A stretch of DNA of 64,000 nucleotides, taken from positions 62,001 through 126,000 of the forward strand of contig NZ_SCFM01000016.1 of assembly GCF_004138295.1 (NCBI RefSeq). The letters are read 5' to 3'. A program made the position numbers and the translations under genes. Origin of the DNA: Ectobacillus funiculus. Its GTDB lineage: Bacteria > Bacillota > Bacilli > Bacillales > Bacillaceae_G. Numbering within the stretch: the stretch's first letter is position 1; each line of letters opens with the position of its first letter. Of this stretch, positions 39,177 to 48,178 are shown piece after piece. The notes under the pieces are model-generated. The model was not told where the DNA came from. It ran no database searches and saw only the letters and a program-made list of their open reading frames with translations.

Positions 39177-40658
39177 ATGATGACAGAACTGTATAAAGAA
39201 AAGTATCGCCCCCAATTTCATTTTTCACCAGAAGAAAAGTGGATGAATGACCCAAACGGAATGGTATTTTTTAACGATGAGTACCACCTTTTCTATCAAT
39301 ACCACCCATTCGGCACAACTTGGGGGCCGATGCACTGGGGGCACGCGGTTAGTAAAGACTTAATTCATTGGGAACAACTGCCGATTGCATTGTATCCAGA
39401 TGAGCATGGAGCCATTTTTTCAGGAAGTGCGGTTGTGGATTGGAACAATACATCTGGCTTTTTTGATAATCAGCCTGGGTTAGTTGCCATTTATACAAGT
39501 GCTGGTACGTACCCAGACTCGGATCGTCCGCGTCAAAGACAAAGTCTTGCATACAGCAAGGACAATGGGAGAACTTGGGTTACGTATGAAGGGAATCCTG
39601 TGCTTTCTGATGTGAATATTACTGATTATCGTGATCCAAAAGTGTTTTGGCATGATGAAACGAATAAATGGGTGATGGTATTAGCTACTGGACAATCAAT
39701 AACTATTTATACATCCCCTAACCTAAGGGACTGGGAGTATGGGAGTGAGTTTGAAAACAAAGCTGGATTACATGGCGGCGTTTGGGAGTGTCCAGACCTC
39801 TTTAAATTGTCAGTAGATGGTGATGAAAACAATCAAAAATGGGTGATGTTTCTAAGTCTTGGTGATGATCCAAAAACTAAAGAAGGATCAAGAACACAAT
39901 ATTTTATCGGTGATTTTAATGGAACTACCTTTGTAAATGAAAATCCTGATGAAACAATCCTTTGGTTGGATTATGGCAGGGATAATTATGCAGGTGTAAG
40001 CTGGTCTGACATACCATCACTAGATGGAAGAAGAATTTATCTTGGCTGGATGAGCAACTGGCGTTATGCGAATCAAGTTCCAACTCAAGAATGGCGAAGC
40101 GCGATGACGTTACCAAGAGAACTATCCTTAACCTCTAGTGAAGATGGAATTCGTCTGGTTCAGAAGCCTGTATCAGAAATAGCTTCCATTCGAAAAGCTA
40201 CAGAAGCTTATCAAAATCTTACAATTGAATCCAACAATCCTTCTTCTTTTAACATGTTCAGTCAGTTAATGGAAGTGAATGTTGAATTCGAAAAACTAAA
40301 TGCAAGCTCCTTTGGTATTGTGATTCAAGGTTCTGAAACGGAAAAGACGATTATTAGTTATGACGTGGTAAAGGAGACATTATCAGTTGACCGAACCAAT
40401 TCTGGAGAAAATAGCTTTTCAGAGTCATTTCCGGCAATACAAGAAGCTTCATTGAAGATGGAAAATGGCAGGATTAGCCTTCAAATCTTTATTGATGCTT
40501 CATCCATAGAGGTGTTTGCGAATGATGGCAAGGTAGCTGTTACGAGCTTATTGTTCCCAAATCATCCATATGAAACAATCACTTTGTTTTCAAACGAAGG
40601 AAATACAGATGTGCCTTTATGCACATTAACTGAACTTGATTCAATATGGAGTAAGTAA
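39177..40658 (+). CDS. Cytoplasmic GH32 fructosidase (exo-levanase/inulinase or sucrase)
   Basis: 493 residues without a signal peptide. The full GH32 set is present: WMNDPNG (nucleophile Asp, near residue 22), WGPMHWGHAVSKD, YRDPKVFW, and WECPDLF (acid/base Glu). The C-terminal beta-sandwich with SIEVFANDGK completes the fold. It should release terminal fructose from imported fructo-oligosaccharides or split sucrose, in the cytoplasm. The start ATG follows AAAAGGAG. A fructokinase gene follows, so fructose is the expected product. Compared with the secreted GH32 in this window, it keeps the normal HWGH loop, indicating an exo pocket. Confidence 0.93.
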   Translation: MMTELYKEKYRPQFHFSPEEKWMNDPNGMVFFNDEYHLFYQYHPFGTTWGPMHWGHAVSKDLIHWEQLPIALYPDEHGAIFSGSAVVDWNNTSGFFDNQPGLVAIYTSAGTYPDSDRPRQRQSLAYSKDNGRTWVTYEGNPVLSDVNITDYRDPKVFWHDETNKWVMVLATGQSITIYTSPNLRDWEYGSEFENKAGLHGGVWECPDLFKLSVDGDENNQKWVMFLSLGDDPKTKEGSRTQYFIGDFNGTTFVNENPDETILWLDYGRDNYAGVSWSDIPSLDGRRIYLGWMSNWRYANQVPTQEWRSAMTLPRELSLTSSEDGIRLVQKPVSEIASIRKATEAYQNLTIESNNPSSFNMFSQLMEVNVEFEKLNASSFGIVIQGSETEKTIISYDVVKETLSVDRTNSGENSFSESFPAIQEASLKMENGRISLQIFIDASSIEVFANDGKVAVTSLLFPNHPYETITLFSNEGNTDVPLCTLTELDSIWSK

Positions 40659-40682
40659 TTCATTCTTTTAAAAAATAGGCAG

Positions 40683-40719
40683 AGCTCTAATCGAAATAAT
40701 CTGGTTAGAGCTTTGTTTT
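40683..40719 (+). terminator. Hairpin terminator between fructosidase and fructokinase genes
   Basis: AGCTCTAA (40683-40690) pairs with TTAGAGCT (40705-40712), followed by TTGTTTTTG. Confidence 0.7.
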
Positions 40720-40770
40720 TGTGAAAATGTTCCAAATTAATATCTGAGAATCCTCTTGATATAGAGGAGC

Positions 40771-41805
40771 ATGTTTAAAGTGAATAATCTAAAAGGACGG
40801 TTGAGAGTTATGAGCACAAATTCAGCAGTAGTTTGTATTGGAGAATTGTTAATCGATTTTTTCTGTACAGATGTGGATATTGATTTAGTCGAAGGTCAAA
40901 ATTTTGAGAAACAAGCAGGGGGCGCGCCTGCTAACGTTTGTGCAGCGATTGTGAAATTAGGGGGTAGTGCTCTATTCAGTGGTAAGGTTGGCAATGATCC
41001 ATTTGGGCATTTTTTAAAGAAAACCCTAGATGAATTGAATATTGATACCTCTATGCTTGTGCTAGATGATGAGCATCCAACTACGTTAGCTTTTGTTTCG
41101 TTAAAGGCAAGTGGAGAGAGGGATTTTGTTTTTAATCGTGGCGCAGATGCCTTCTTAACTGAAAACGATCTGAATAAAGAAAAAATCATGAATCATCACA
41201 TTATTCATTTTGGTTCAGCAACTGCTCTATTAACTAATCCATTTCAATCCACCTATTTAAAGCTGATGCATATAGCAAAGGAACAAGGTAAGTTTATATC
41301 ATTTGATCCTAACTTTCGAAGTGATCTTTGGAAAGGAAGAGAGGATAGCTTTGTTTATTTAGCTAAAAAGGGAGTGGCTCTAGCTGATTTTGTAAAAGTG
41401 AGTGATGATGAATTAAAAATTATAACAGGGTTGAATGATTTAGAAGAAGGAATTAAGGCTCTTCATAAAATAGGAGCAAAGGCAGTTGCTGTAACGTTAG
41501 GAAAAAAAGGGACATTTATCTCAAATGGGCAAAACTTTGAAACAGTTCCTAGTATTGAAGTGGAGGCAATCGATTCTACTGGTGCTGGAGACGCCTTCGT
41601 AGGGGCTACCCTTTACCAGTTAGCGAAAGAAACAGAGCCAAAAAGAATTTTAGAAGACTTTGAACATCTAAAACAAATCATCTACTTTAGTAACAAAGTA
41701 GGGGCAATGGTTTGCACGAAGATAGGCGCAATTTCTGCGATACCACCCCTTGAGGAAGTTGTCAGTTTTGAAGATCTACTCGTGAATAGCTCAAATTTGG
41801 TTTGA
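40771..41805 (+). CDS. PfkB-family sugar kinase, probable fructokinase
   Basis: Phosphorylates a ketose, most likely free fructose from the GH32 enzymes, using ATP. The ribokinase/PfkB fold is shown by [16 protein letters not shown] near residue 50, the [11 protein letters not shown] block and the catalytic [11 protein letters not shown] (Asp base). Up to 345 codons if begun at ATG 40771, which is only one base from GAGGAG. GTG 40780 (10 bases from GAGGAG) or ATG 40810 ([12 protein letters not shown]) are alternative starts that fit the family's usual N-terminus better. Neighbouring genes support fructose over ribose or ketodeoxygluconate. Confidence 0.88.
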   Translation: MFKVNNLKGRLRVMSTNSAVVCIGELLIDFFCTDVDIDLVEGQNFEKQAGGAPANVCAAIVKLGGSALFSGKVGNDPFGHFLKKTLDELNIDTSMLVLDDEHPTTLAFVSLKASGERDFVFNRGADAFLTENDLNKEKIMNHHIIHFGSATALLTNPFQSTYLKLMHIAKEQGKFISFDPNFRSDLWKGREDSFVYLAKKGVALADFVKVSDDELKIITGLNDLEEGIKALHKIGAKAVAVTLGKKGTFISNGQNFETVPSIEVEAIDSTGAGDAFVGATLYQLAKETEPKRILEDFEHLKQIIYFSNKVGAMVCTKIGAISAIPPLEEVVSFEDLLVNSSNLV

Positions 41806-41868
41806 CATAAGTAAAGCCGTGCATGTCCATCATCTTATTAATTACTGAATTGAGAGGAAGGTATATCA

Positions 41869-42984
41869 ATGAAATTAGGTTTTATTGGTTGTGGTGTTAT
41901 TTCGATCGCGCATGTTGAAGGCTTGGAGGAGTTAAAGAGAAAAGGGTTAGAAACATTTGAATTGTCAGCCGTTTGTGATATTCAGCAGGAAAGAGCTGAC
42001 AATTTTGCTTTAGAGGTGGAAAAACGATTAGGTAAGCGCCCTGCTGTATATACGGATTATCGTATGATGTTGGAGAAAGAACAATTAGATGCCGTGTCCG
42101 TTTTGATTAACCATGACCTGCATCATACAGTAGCAGAAGATTGCTTTGCTGCAGGCGTTCATGTGCAAATGCAAAAGCCATTAGCTATTTCCCCTTCTTT
42201 TGGTCGAAAAATGATCGCTGATGCAAAGAAGTACAATCGAGTGTTAACTTTATCCGAACCAAGTGTATTAGGGGCGGAAAATGTTGCGATAGCGAGAGCC
42301 GTAAAAGAAGGTGTGATAGGATCTGTATCTTTAATTATGGATTATGCAACTGTCACATTGAATCGAGGATTTTTTGCTGGTACGCCGTGGCGGCATATGA
42401 AAGGTCAAGCTGGAGCAGGATGGATTAATGATCATGGTGTTCATCGAACTCATTTCTTTACTGAAATCAATGGTTCAATTGATGAGGTGTTCGCCTATAC
42501 AGAAGTTTTTGAAAAAGAGTTAAGTAATGGGAAGGTGACAATTAACCCTACTGCAGAAGACACAGCAGTGACAGTATTCAAATTTAAAAATGGTGGACTT
42601 GGACATTGGATGTGTGCAACATCAACTCATGGTGAAGGAACCGGCGGAGTGTGGGTTTATGGAAGTAAAGGATGCCTCCGCCCAGGACAACATGTAGCTC
42701 TTGAAGACGGGAGCAAGATTCTGATGTCAGAATTGATTGAACGTTATGCCCCGGACATTGTTGAACATCCATTTGCTCATTCCTATGTGGAATTATGGGA
42801 AGCAATTACTGAAAATAAGACACCTATTTCGAGTGCTGAGAAAGGTCTAGAAGCATTAAGTGTTGTATTTGCTGCGCTTGAATCGGCAACGATCCGTCAG
42901 CCGGTTAAAGTTCAAGACATACTAAATGGTAAAAAACATACCTATGAAGATACAGTTTTTGAAGAGATGAAATTACCAGTATAG
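41869..42984 (+). CDS. Gfo/Idh/MocA-family sugar oxidoreductase
   Basis: 371 residues: an N-terminal Rossmann domain with GFIGCGVISIAH, and a C-terminal alpha/beta domain with GWINDHGVHRTHFF supplying the usual His. The family's EKP motif reads QKP (Q102-K103-P104), keeping the Lys but changing the Glu. The substrate is unknown. Within a fructan operon it may oxidise or epimerise a fructose-derived or keto-sugar intermediate, or act on a second sugar in the polymer. AGAGGAAGG precedes the ATG. It closes the first catabolic operon; a hairpin follows at 43060. Confidence 0.88.
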   Translation: MKLGFIGCGVISIAHVEGLEELKRKGLETFELSAVCDIQQERADNFALEVEKRLGKRPAVYTDYRMMLEKEQLDAVSVLINHDLHHTVAEDCFAAGVHVQMQKPLAISPSFGRKMIADAKKYNRVLTLSEPSVLGAENVAIARAVKEGVIGSVSLIMDYATVTLNRGFFAGTPWRHMKGQAGAGWINDHGVHRTHFFTEINGSIDEVFAYTEVFEKELSNGKVTINPTAEDTAVTVFKFKNGGLGHWMCATSTHGEGTGGVWVYGSKGCLRPGQHVALEDGSKILMSELIERYAPDIVEHPFAHSYVELWEAITENKTPISSAEKGLEALSVVFAALESATIRQPVKVQDILNGKKHTYEDTVFEEMKLPV

Positions 42985-43059
42985 TATTCCGTCTGAATAG
43001 ACAATAAAAGGAAAGAGCTATACCCAAGGAATCTAAGTGAGTGATGAACGTGAACTACA

Positions 43060-43086
43060 GACGTGGTGTTAATTACCACGTCTTAT
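43060..43086 (+). terminator. Hairpin after the oxidoreductase gene
   Basis: GACGTGGT (43060-43067) pairs with ACCACGTC (43075-43082). The following T run is short (TTATGTG), so termination may be partial. Confidence 0.5.
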
Positions 43087-43159
43087 GTGTCGGAAATCTC
43101 CTAATAGTGGAAGAGTTATACTTATGTGATTGATACACCAAGGAAGGAGGAATTGAAGA

Positions 43160-44932
43160 ATGCAAAGCTTACGATGGATATGGGGATATATTAAGAAATT
43201 CCAAGCTAGATATTTCATGGGACTTTTACTCGTCTTGGTCGTTTCTAGCTTAAATATGCTTAATCCTTACTTTGCAGGGAAGATCGTGGATAGGGTCATC
43301 TACGGTCATAATGAAGATTTGTTATGGCCTTTGCTGGGGGCAATGGTTGGCGTAACGTTTTGTAAAGCTGCTATCCGTTACGGTTATCAACTGATGTTCG
43401 AAAGCGTCTCACAAAGTGTGATATTCAAAATCAGGGAGCAGCTGTATAATCGCCTCCAACGATTAGATTTCAGCTTTTATGATAGGACAAAAACAGGAGA
43501 TATTATGGCCCGAATGACGGGTGATATAGAGGCATTACGGCATTTTACTGCGTGGAGCATTTATATAATCTTTGAAAATATTACCACATTATTGTTCGCT
43601 ATTGGATTTATGTTTTATATTCATGTTCCCTTGGCACTTACACTGTTGACTGTTACTCCTATCATTGGATTGTTTGCTTATAGGCTATCGTATGACGTTA
43701 AACCTACATTTTCGGCAATTCGAGAACAGTTTTCAAAATTAAACTCAGTTGTACAGGAAAACATAAGTGGAAACCGGGTTGTAAAAGCTTTTGCCAGAGA
43801 AGATTATGAAATTGAAAAGTTTTCTATAGAAAATAATGCTTTTAAGGAGAAAAATCTCGAGTCCGCAAAAGTTTGGGAAAAGTATTTACCGATTCTTGAC
43901 TCACTTGCCGGATTGCTTACAGTTTTAATGATTTTTGCAGGCGGGATTATGGTGATTCGAGGTTCTCTTACGATTGGGGAACTAGTTATGTTTAATTCAC
44001 TTATTTGGGCCTTGAATAATCCAATGCGTATGGCTGGTTGGCTAATCAATGATGTGCAAAGATTTATTGCCTCCGCAGAGAAAATTGAAGACTTGATGAA
44101 TACAGAACCCCAAATAGTAAATCCCGCTAATTCTAAAAAGATAAACACTTCTCTTGGTGTAGTGGAATTTAATCATGTTAACTTTGGCTATGGTGAAGAG
44201 CAGGTATTAACCGATATCAGTTTTAAAGCAATGCCCGGGCAAACAGTAGCACTGATTGGACCGACTGGTGCTGGAAAATCGACGGTAATCAACCTTCTTT
44301 GCCGATTTTATGACACTGACAGGGGAGAAGTTCTGGTTGGTGAACATAACGTTAAGGATTGGAATATACGAGAATTGCGAGAAAATATGGCAATGGTGAT
44401 GCAGGATATCTTTCTTTTTTCAGATACGATTGAAGGCAATATTGCCTATGGAGTTCCTGATGCCTCCTTTGAATCGGTTCAAACAGCGGCAAAAATGGCT
44501 GAAGCTCATGAATTCATTACCCGTTTGCCGGATGGATATGACACGATTATCGGTGAAAGAGGAGTGGGTCTTTCAGGCGGGCAAAAACAGCGGATTGCTC
44601 TTGCGCGGGCACTGTTAAAGGATTCGGCCATTCTGATCCTCGATGATACAACCTCCAGTGTTGATATGGAAACGGAGCTTCATATCCAAAAAACTCTGAG
44701 GACCTTTAATCAGGGCAAAACCTGCTTTATTATTGCACATCGCATTTCTTCTGTTAAAGAGGCAGATTTGATTTTGGTAATGGAAAACGGCAGAATCATC
44801 GAAAGAGGAAAGCATACAGAATTGCTTATGAAAAAGGGCTACTACTATAACGTATATAAAAATCAATATGGAAATTTTGATGGAATGCATCGTGAGGAGG
44901 AAGTGATCGTAAATGGCACGCAACAAATTTGA
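43160..44932 (+). CDS. Heterodimeric ABC exporter, half with degenerate site (BmrC/YheI-like)
   Basis: 590 residues: a six-helix exporter membrane domain (about 15-315) fused to an ATPase domain. Walker A GPTGAGKST lies at 367-375, the signature is LSGGQKQR, and Walker B ends ILILDD, with Asp496 where the catalytic Glu normally stands. That substitution is the mark of the degenerate site in heterodimeric exporters such as B. subtilis BmrC. Its partner overlaps its end by 20 bases. Drug or metabolite export is the family role; a link to fructan metabolism is only positional. AAGGAGGAA precedes the ATG. Confidence 0.92.
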   Translation: MQSLRWIWGYIKKFQARYFMGLLLVLVVSSLNMLNPYFAGKIVDRVIYGHNEDLLWPLLGAMVGVTFCKAAIRYGYQLMFESVSQSVIFKIREQLYNRLQRLDFSFYDRTKTGDIMARMTGDIEALRHFTAWSIYIIFENITTLLFAIGFMFYIHVPLALTLLTVTPIIGLFAYRLSYDVKPTFSAIREQFSKLNSVVQENISGNRVVKAFAREDYEIEKFSIENNAFKEKNLESAKVWEKYLPILDSLAGLLTVLMIFAGGIMVIRGSLTIGELVMFNSLIWALNNPMRMAGWLINDVQRFIASAEKIEDLMNTEPQIVNPANSKKINTSLGVVEFNHVNFGYGEEQVLTDISFKAMPGQTVALIGPTGAGKSTVINLLCRFYDTDRGEVLVGEHNVKDWNIRELRENMAMVMQDIFLFSDTIEGNIAYGVPDASFESVQTAAKMAEAHEFITRLPDGYDTIIGERGVGLSGGQKQRIALARALLKDSAILILDDTTSSVDMETELHIQKTLRTFNQGKTCFIIAHRISSVKEADLILVMENGRIIERGKHTELLMKKGYYYNVYKNQYGNFDGMHREEEVIVNGTQQI

Positions 44933-46697
44933 TGTTGACGAGGAACTGGAGTCTCCCTTTAGACTCGTTCATTTTAAAAGATTGCTAGGTTATTTGACCC
45001 CTCACAAAAAACAGATGATTCTCACTGTTTTCTTGATGCTCATGGCGAGTGGGGCAAACCTCATTGGTCCGTATTTGATTAAGCTTGCTATTGATGAAAA
45101 AATTCCAGGTAATGATATGTTGGGTCTTGCTATGCTGGCAGGCATTTATTTAATAGCTATCATTGTTACCAGGCTGTGTATGAAGTATAGGGTTAGAATA
45201 ATGTCACAAGTCGGGCAGGGAGTAATCCAGCATATTCGAGAAGATTTATTTACCCAATTGCAGAAACTTTCCTTTTCGTATTATGACAGTCGGCCCCATG
45301 GTAAGATTCTAGTCAGGGTGGTAAATTATGTGAATTCCTTGAGTGATTTACTTTCCAATGGAATCATTAACCTGATTACTGATCTCTTCAGTCTTACGGT
45401 TATTGTTGGTTTTATGATTGTCATTGATGTAAAACTGACGCTTATGGGGATGGCAGGATTTCCAATTCTTGCAATCATTATATTTGTTATAAAGAATGCT
45501 CAGCGGAGGGCTTGGCAAGATTTAAGCAACAAGCAATCAAACATGAATGCATATATTCATGAAAGTATCAATGGGATTAAGGTCACTCAAGCATTTATCA
45601 GGGAAGAAGAAAATAAGAAAATTTTCAATGAAGTATCTGGCAGTTACCGAAGCTCATGGATGAAGGCTGTTAGAATCCAGTTCCTGCTATCGCCGTCAAT
45701 TGAGAATATCTCAGCTCTTACCGTATCCTTCATCTATGTAATTGGGATATCCTCCATTGGAGAGGAAATTACTGTAGGGTCTTTGATCGCCTTTATTGGG
45801 TATATGTGGATGTTTTGGATGCCGTTATCCAACATAGGGAATTTTTATAACGCTATCATCAATGCGATGGCCTACTTGGAACGAATCTTTGAAACGATTG
45901 ATGAAAAACCAGCTATGATAAATGATCCTCATGCCGTTATACTTCCAACGATTAAAGGAAAGGTAGAGTTTGAGGATGTTGTTTTTGGTTATGAACGAGA
46001 AGAAAAGATTCTTGACCATATCCATTTTAAGGTGAATCCGGGAGATACAATTGCGCTTGTTGGAGCGACAGGATCTGGGAAAACCACCATTGTTAGTTTA
46101 ATTAGCCGATTTTACGATGTAAAAAGCGGACAAATAAAAATTGATGGGATTGACATCAAGACTGTCAACATCCCATCTCTTAGAAAGCAAATGGGTATTA
46201 TGCTTCAGGATCCATTTATTTTTTCAGGGACTATCATGGATAACATCCGCTATGGTCGACTTGATGCAACCGATGAAGAAGTAATCAAAGCAGCTAAAGC
46301 AGTGCAGGCCCATACATTTATCAGCCGTATGAAGGATGGGTATCAAACTGAAGTGAACGAGAAAGGCACAAGGCTTTCTTCCGGGCAAAGACAGCTCATC
46401 TCATTTGCCAGAGTGCTATTAGCTAATCCTAGAGTTTTGATTCTAGACGAAGCAACATCAAGCATTGATACAGAAACGGAGCTTGCTTTGCAGAAGGGGT
46501 TGGAGAATTTACTTTTAGGCAGAACATCCTTTATTATTGCGCACCGGCTCTCTACTATCCAGAAGGCTACCAAAATCTTATTTATTGAGAAGGGCAGAAT
46601 TCTAGAAGAGGGAACACACGAGGGGTTAACGAAAAAGAAGGGTCATTACTGGAAGCTGTGTAATTCTCAAAGCTACTCTTTAGAGATAGGGTCATAA
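44913..46697 (+). CDS. Heterodimeric ABC exporter, catalytic half (BmrD/YheH-like)
   Basis: 594 residues: an exporter membrane domain followed by an ATPase domain with Walker A GATGSGKTT, Walker B ILDEATSSID with catalytic Glu513, and His in IIAHRLST. The signature motif is LSSGQRQ, slightly altered. Paired with the upstream half, it supplies the working ATP site. The overlap and the ribosome site GAGGAGG inside the upstream gene point to coupled translation and a 1:1 complex. Confidence 0.92.
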   Translation: MARNKFDVDEELESPFRLVHFKRLLGYLTPHKKQMILTVFLMLMASGANLIGPYLIKLAIDEKIPGNDMLGLAMLAGIYLIAIIVTRLCMKYRVRIMSQVGQGVIQHIREDLFTQLQKLSFSYYDSRPHGKILVRVVNYVNSLSDLLSNGIINLITDLFSLTVIVGFMIVIDVKLTLMGMAGFPILAIIIFVIKNAQRRAWQDLSNKQSNMNAYIHESINGIKVTQAFIREEENKKIFNEVSGSYRSSWMKAVRIQFLLSPSIENISALTVSFIYVIGISSIGEEITVGSLIAFIGYMWMFWMPLSNIGNFYNAIINAMAYLERIFETIDEKPAMINDPHAVILPTIKGKVEFEDVVFGYEREEKILDHIHFKVNPGDTIALVGATGSGKTTIVSLISRFYDVKSGQIKIDGIDIKTVNIPSLRKQMGIMLQDPFIFSGTIMDNIRYGRLDATDEEVIKAAKAVQAHTFISRMKDGYQTEVNEKGTRLSSGQRQLISFARVLLANPRVLILDEATSSIDTETELALQKGLENLLLGRTSFIIAHRLSTIQKATKILFIEKGRILEEGTHEGLTKKKGHYWKLCNSQSYSLEIGS

Positions 46698-46822
46698 CAG
46701 TGTAAATGAAAAACAAAAAAAGATTACGATATGTATATGGAATATGTTCAATAAAAATGGAGTCGTTTCTGACGAAGACAATCTTGCAAGTACTTTAAAG
46801 TAAGTAAAGGAGGCTCATAAAC

Positions 46823-47089
46823 ATGGTAGAAAAACAATTCGTAGTCATAGCAGATTCAGGAATTTATGCTCGTCCAGCAACAAAATTGGTACAAGCAGCC
46901 AGCAATTTCCATGCTGGTATTAACTTAGAATACAATGGTACAACAGTTAACTTAAAATCAGTTATGGGTGTTATGTCTTTGGGTATTCCCAAAAATGTTA
47001 CTATCAAAATTACTGCTGAAGGATCCGATGCAGCAAATGCAATCTCTACTTTACAAGACATAATGCAAAAAGAAGGTCTAGTAAAATAA
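46823..47089 (+). CDS. HPr/Crh-like protein with Tyr15 in place of His15
   Basis: 88 residues, aligned without gaps to HPr over its whole length. In HPr, His15 (GIHARPAT) takes phosphate from enzyme I. Here codon 46865-46867 is TAT and the motif reads GIYARPAT, so PTS phosphotransfer should be lost. Ser46 and its surroundings ([13 protein letters not shown]) are intact, which is where HPr kinase acts to create the CcpA co-repressor. This is the arrangement of B. subtilis Crh, which has Gln15. A regulatory-only CcpA partner is therefore inferred. The ribosome site AAAGGAGG is strong and the frame is complete. The nearest cre sites are 0.8 kb downstream. Confidence 0.93.
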   Translation: MVEKQFVVIADSGIYARPATKLVQAASNFHAGINLEYNGTTVNLKSVMGVMSLGIPKNVTIKITAEGSDAANAISTLQDIMQKEGLVK

Positions 47090-47301
47090 TAAAAAAGGAA
47101 ATGTTAGAGAGCGTCTTTCCTATCCAAACAAAGAAACAGCTCTTTAAAGCTATCTCTTGGTAGGTCTGGCCTCTAAATGGGGTCCCGGGATATTATATAT
47201 GCTAAGAATATGCTGGATTTTTATACAAACTGCTGGAACTATCCAATCTGTCAAAGGTTACTGTGATAGGTTTGTATAAAGAGATGTGTATACTAAAAGA
47301 C

Positions 47302-47340
47302 AACGGCAGGGATGAGAACTCTTTGCCGTTTCTGTGTTTT
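47302..47340 (+). terminator. Probable terminator downstream of the HPr-like gene
   Basis: AACGGCA (47302-47308) pairs with TGCCGTT (47324-47330), followed by TCTGTGTTTT. Confidence 0.5.
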
Positions 47341-47474
47341 AGAGAAAATTTACTGCTGAGAATGCTGGGTTATGTTAACTGGACATGTATGAGATATACA
47401 ATATGAAGAATGGGGGATTCTTCATATAAAATACGAACTTATAAAAAGGTATTATCCAGTAGGAGGAGTTCAAA

Positions 47475-47762
47475 TTGATAAAAAATGAAATCATGCAAGC
47501 TTATGACAAACTTGCATTAGATTATGAATACAATGTAGACTATCTTAGGGTGAATACATAGAAAAATGTAGAAAAGTTTTTGTTTCTTTTTTTTATGAAA
47601 GGAAGCAATTGATCTATTTAAAAAAGGAAGTTAAGAAAAGAAGGTAGACGATTAATCTTATTGACCTCCTGAAAGAAACGAATTTTCAAACACTATCTAC
47701 GTATGGAAGATTGGGATGAAAACGACTCAAAAGCAATTTCTCTCTTATCTTTTGGGATTTAG
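47475..47762 (+). pseudogene. Collapsed class I SAM-dependent methyltransferase
   Basis: A TTG behind AGGAGGAG opens 28 codons reading MQAYDKLALDYEYNVD, like the N-terminus of small SAM methyltransferases, then stops. About 80 bases on, IDLLKETNFQTLSTYG and, one base out of frame, DWDENDSKAISLLSFG look like the C-terminus of the same family. The SAM-binding core is deleted. The start signals are still good, so the loss may be recent. Confidence 0.55.
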
Positions 47763-47894
47763 AACGAATTATTCTTAGCATATATTTTTGCTAGGATATG
47801 ATCCAGATCCTTAATTGATTGGATTCTAAAAATATATGACGTTTTTAAAAAATATTAGAATTTCCAAACTCCTAAAATACTTTTAATATTGTAT

Positions 47895-47909
47895 ATGTAA
47901 ACGTTATCA
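47895..47909. promoter_or_regulatory. Perfect cre-like site (CcpA operator), copy 1
   Basis: ATGTAAACGTTATCA fits the consensus WTGNAANCGNWNNCW at every fixed position. It lies upstream of the GH172 pseudogene and the second importer, so carbon catabolite repression of that cluster is likely. Confidence 0.7.
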
Positions 47910-48019
47910 ATTAACAAAACTTTGAAAGAGGTGATGCATTATTGAAATAGGTCTATTTAATAAAATCATTTATTTTTTTGAACTGCTATTAGTCATCGGT
48001 ATTCTATTTTAGGTTTAAT

Positions 48020-48034
48020 TTGAAAGCGTTTTCG
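48020..48034. promoter_or_regulatory. cre-like site, copy 2
   Basis: TTGAAAGCGTTTTCG fits the cre consensus except the last base. It lies 125 bases downstream of copy 1 and about 160 bases before the GH172 pseudogene start. Confidence 0.6.
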
Positions 48035-48178
48035 TAAAATATAAAAAGAAAATGAAGGAATAATCCCTTCATTACAAATGAAAAGTGTGTACCTTTTAAA
48101 ATTGCCTGATTAAATCATAACAAATTTATGAAAAAAGTAAAAGATTCTAATGTAAAGAATATGAAAGGGGAAAAAAGC

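Noticed and set aside
47942-48012. Short hydrophobic peptide reading IEIGLFNKIIYFFELLLVIG
   Set aside because: It would need an ATT start and is 23 codons long. It lies between the two cre sites and is more likely chance or debris.
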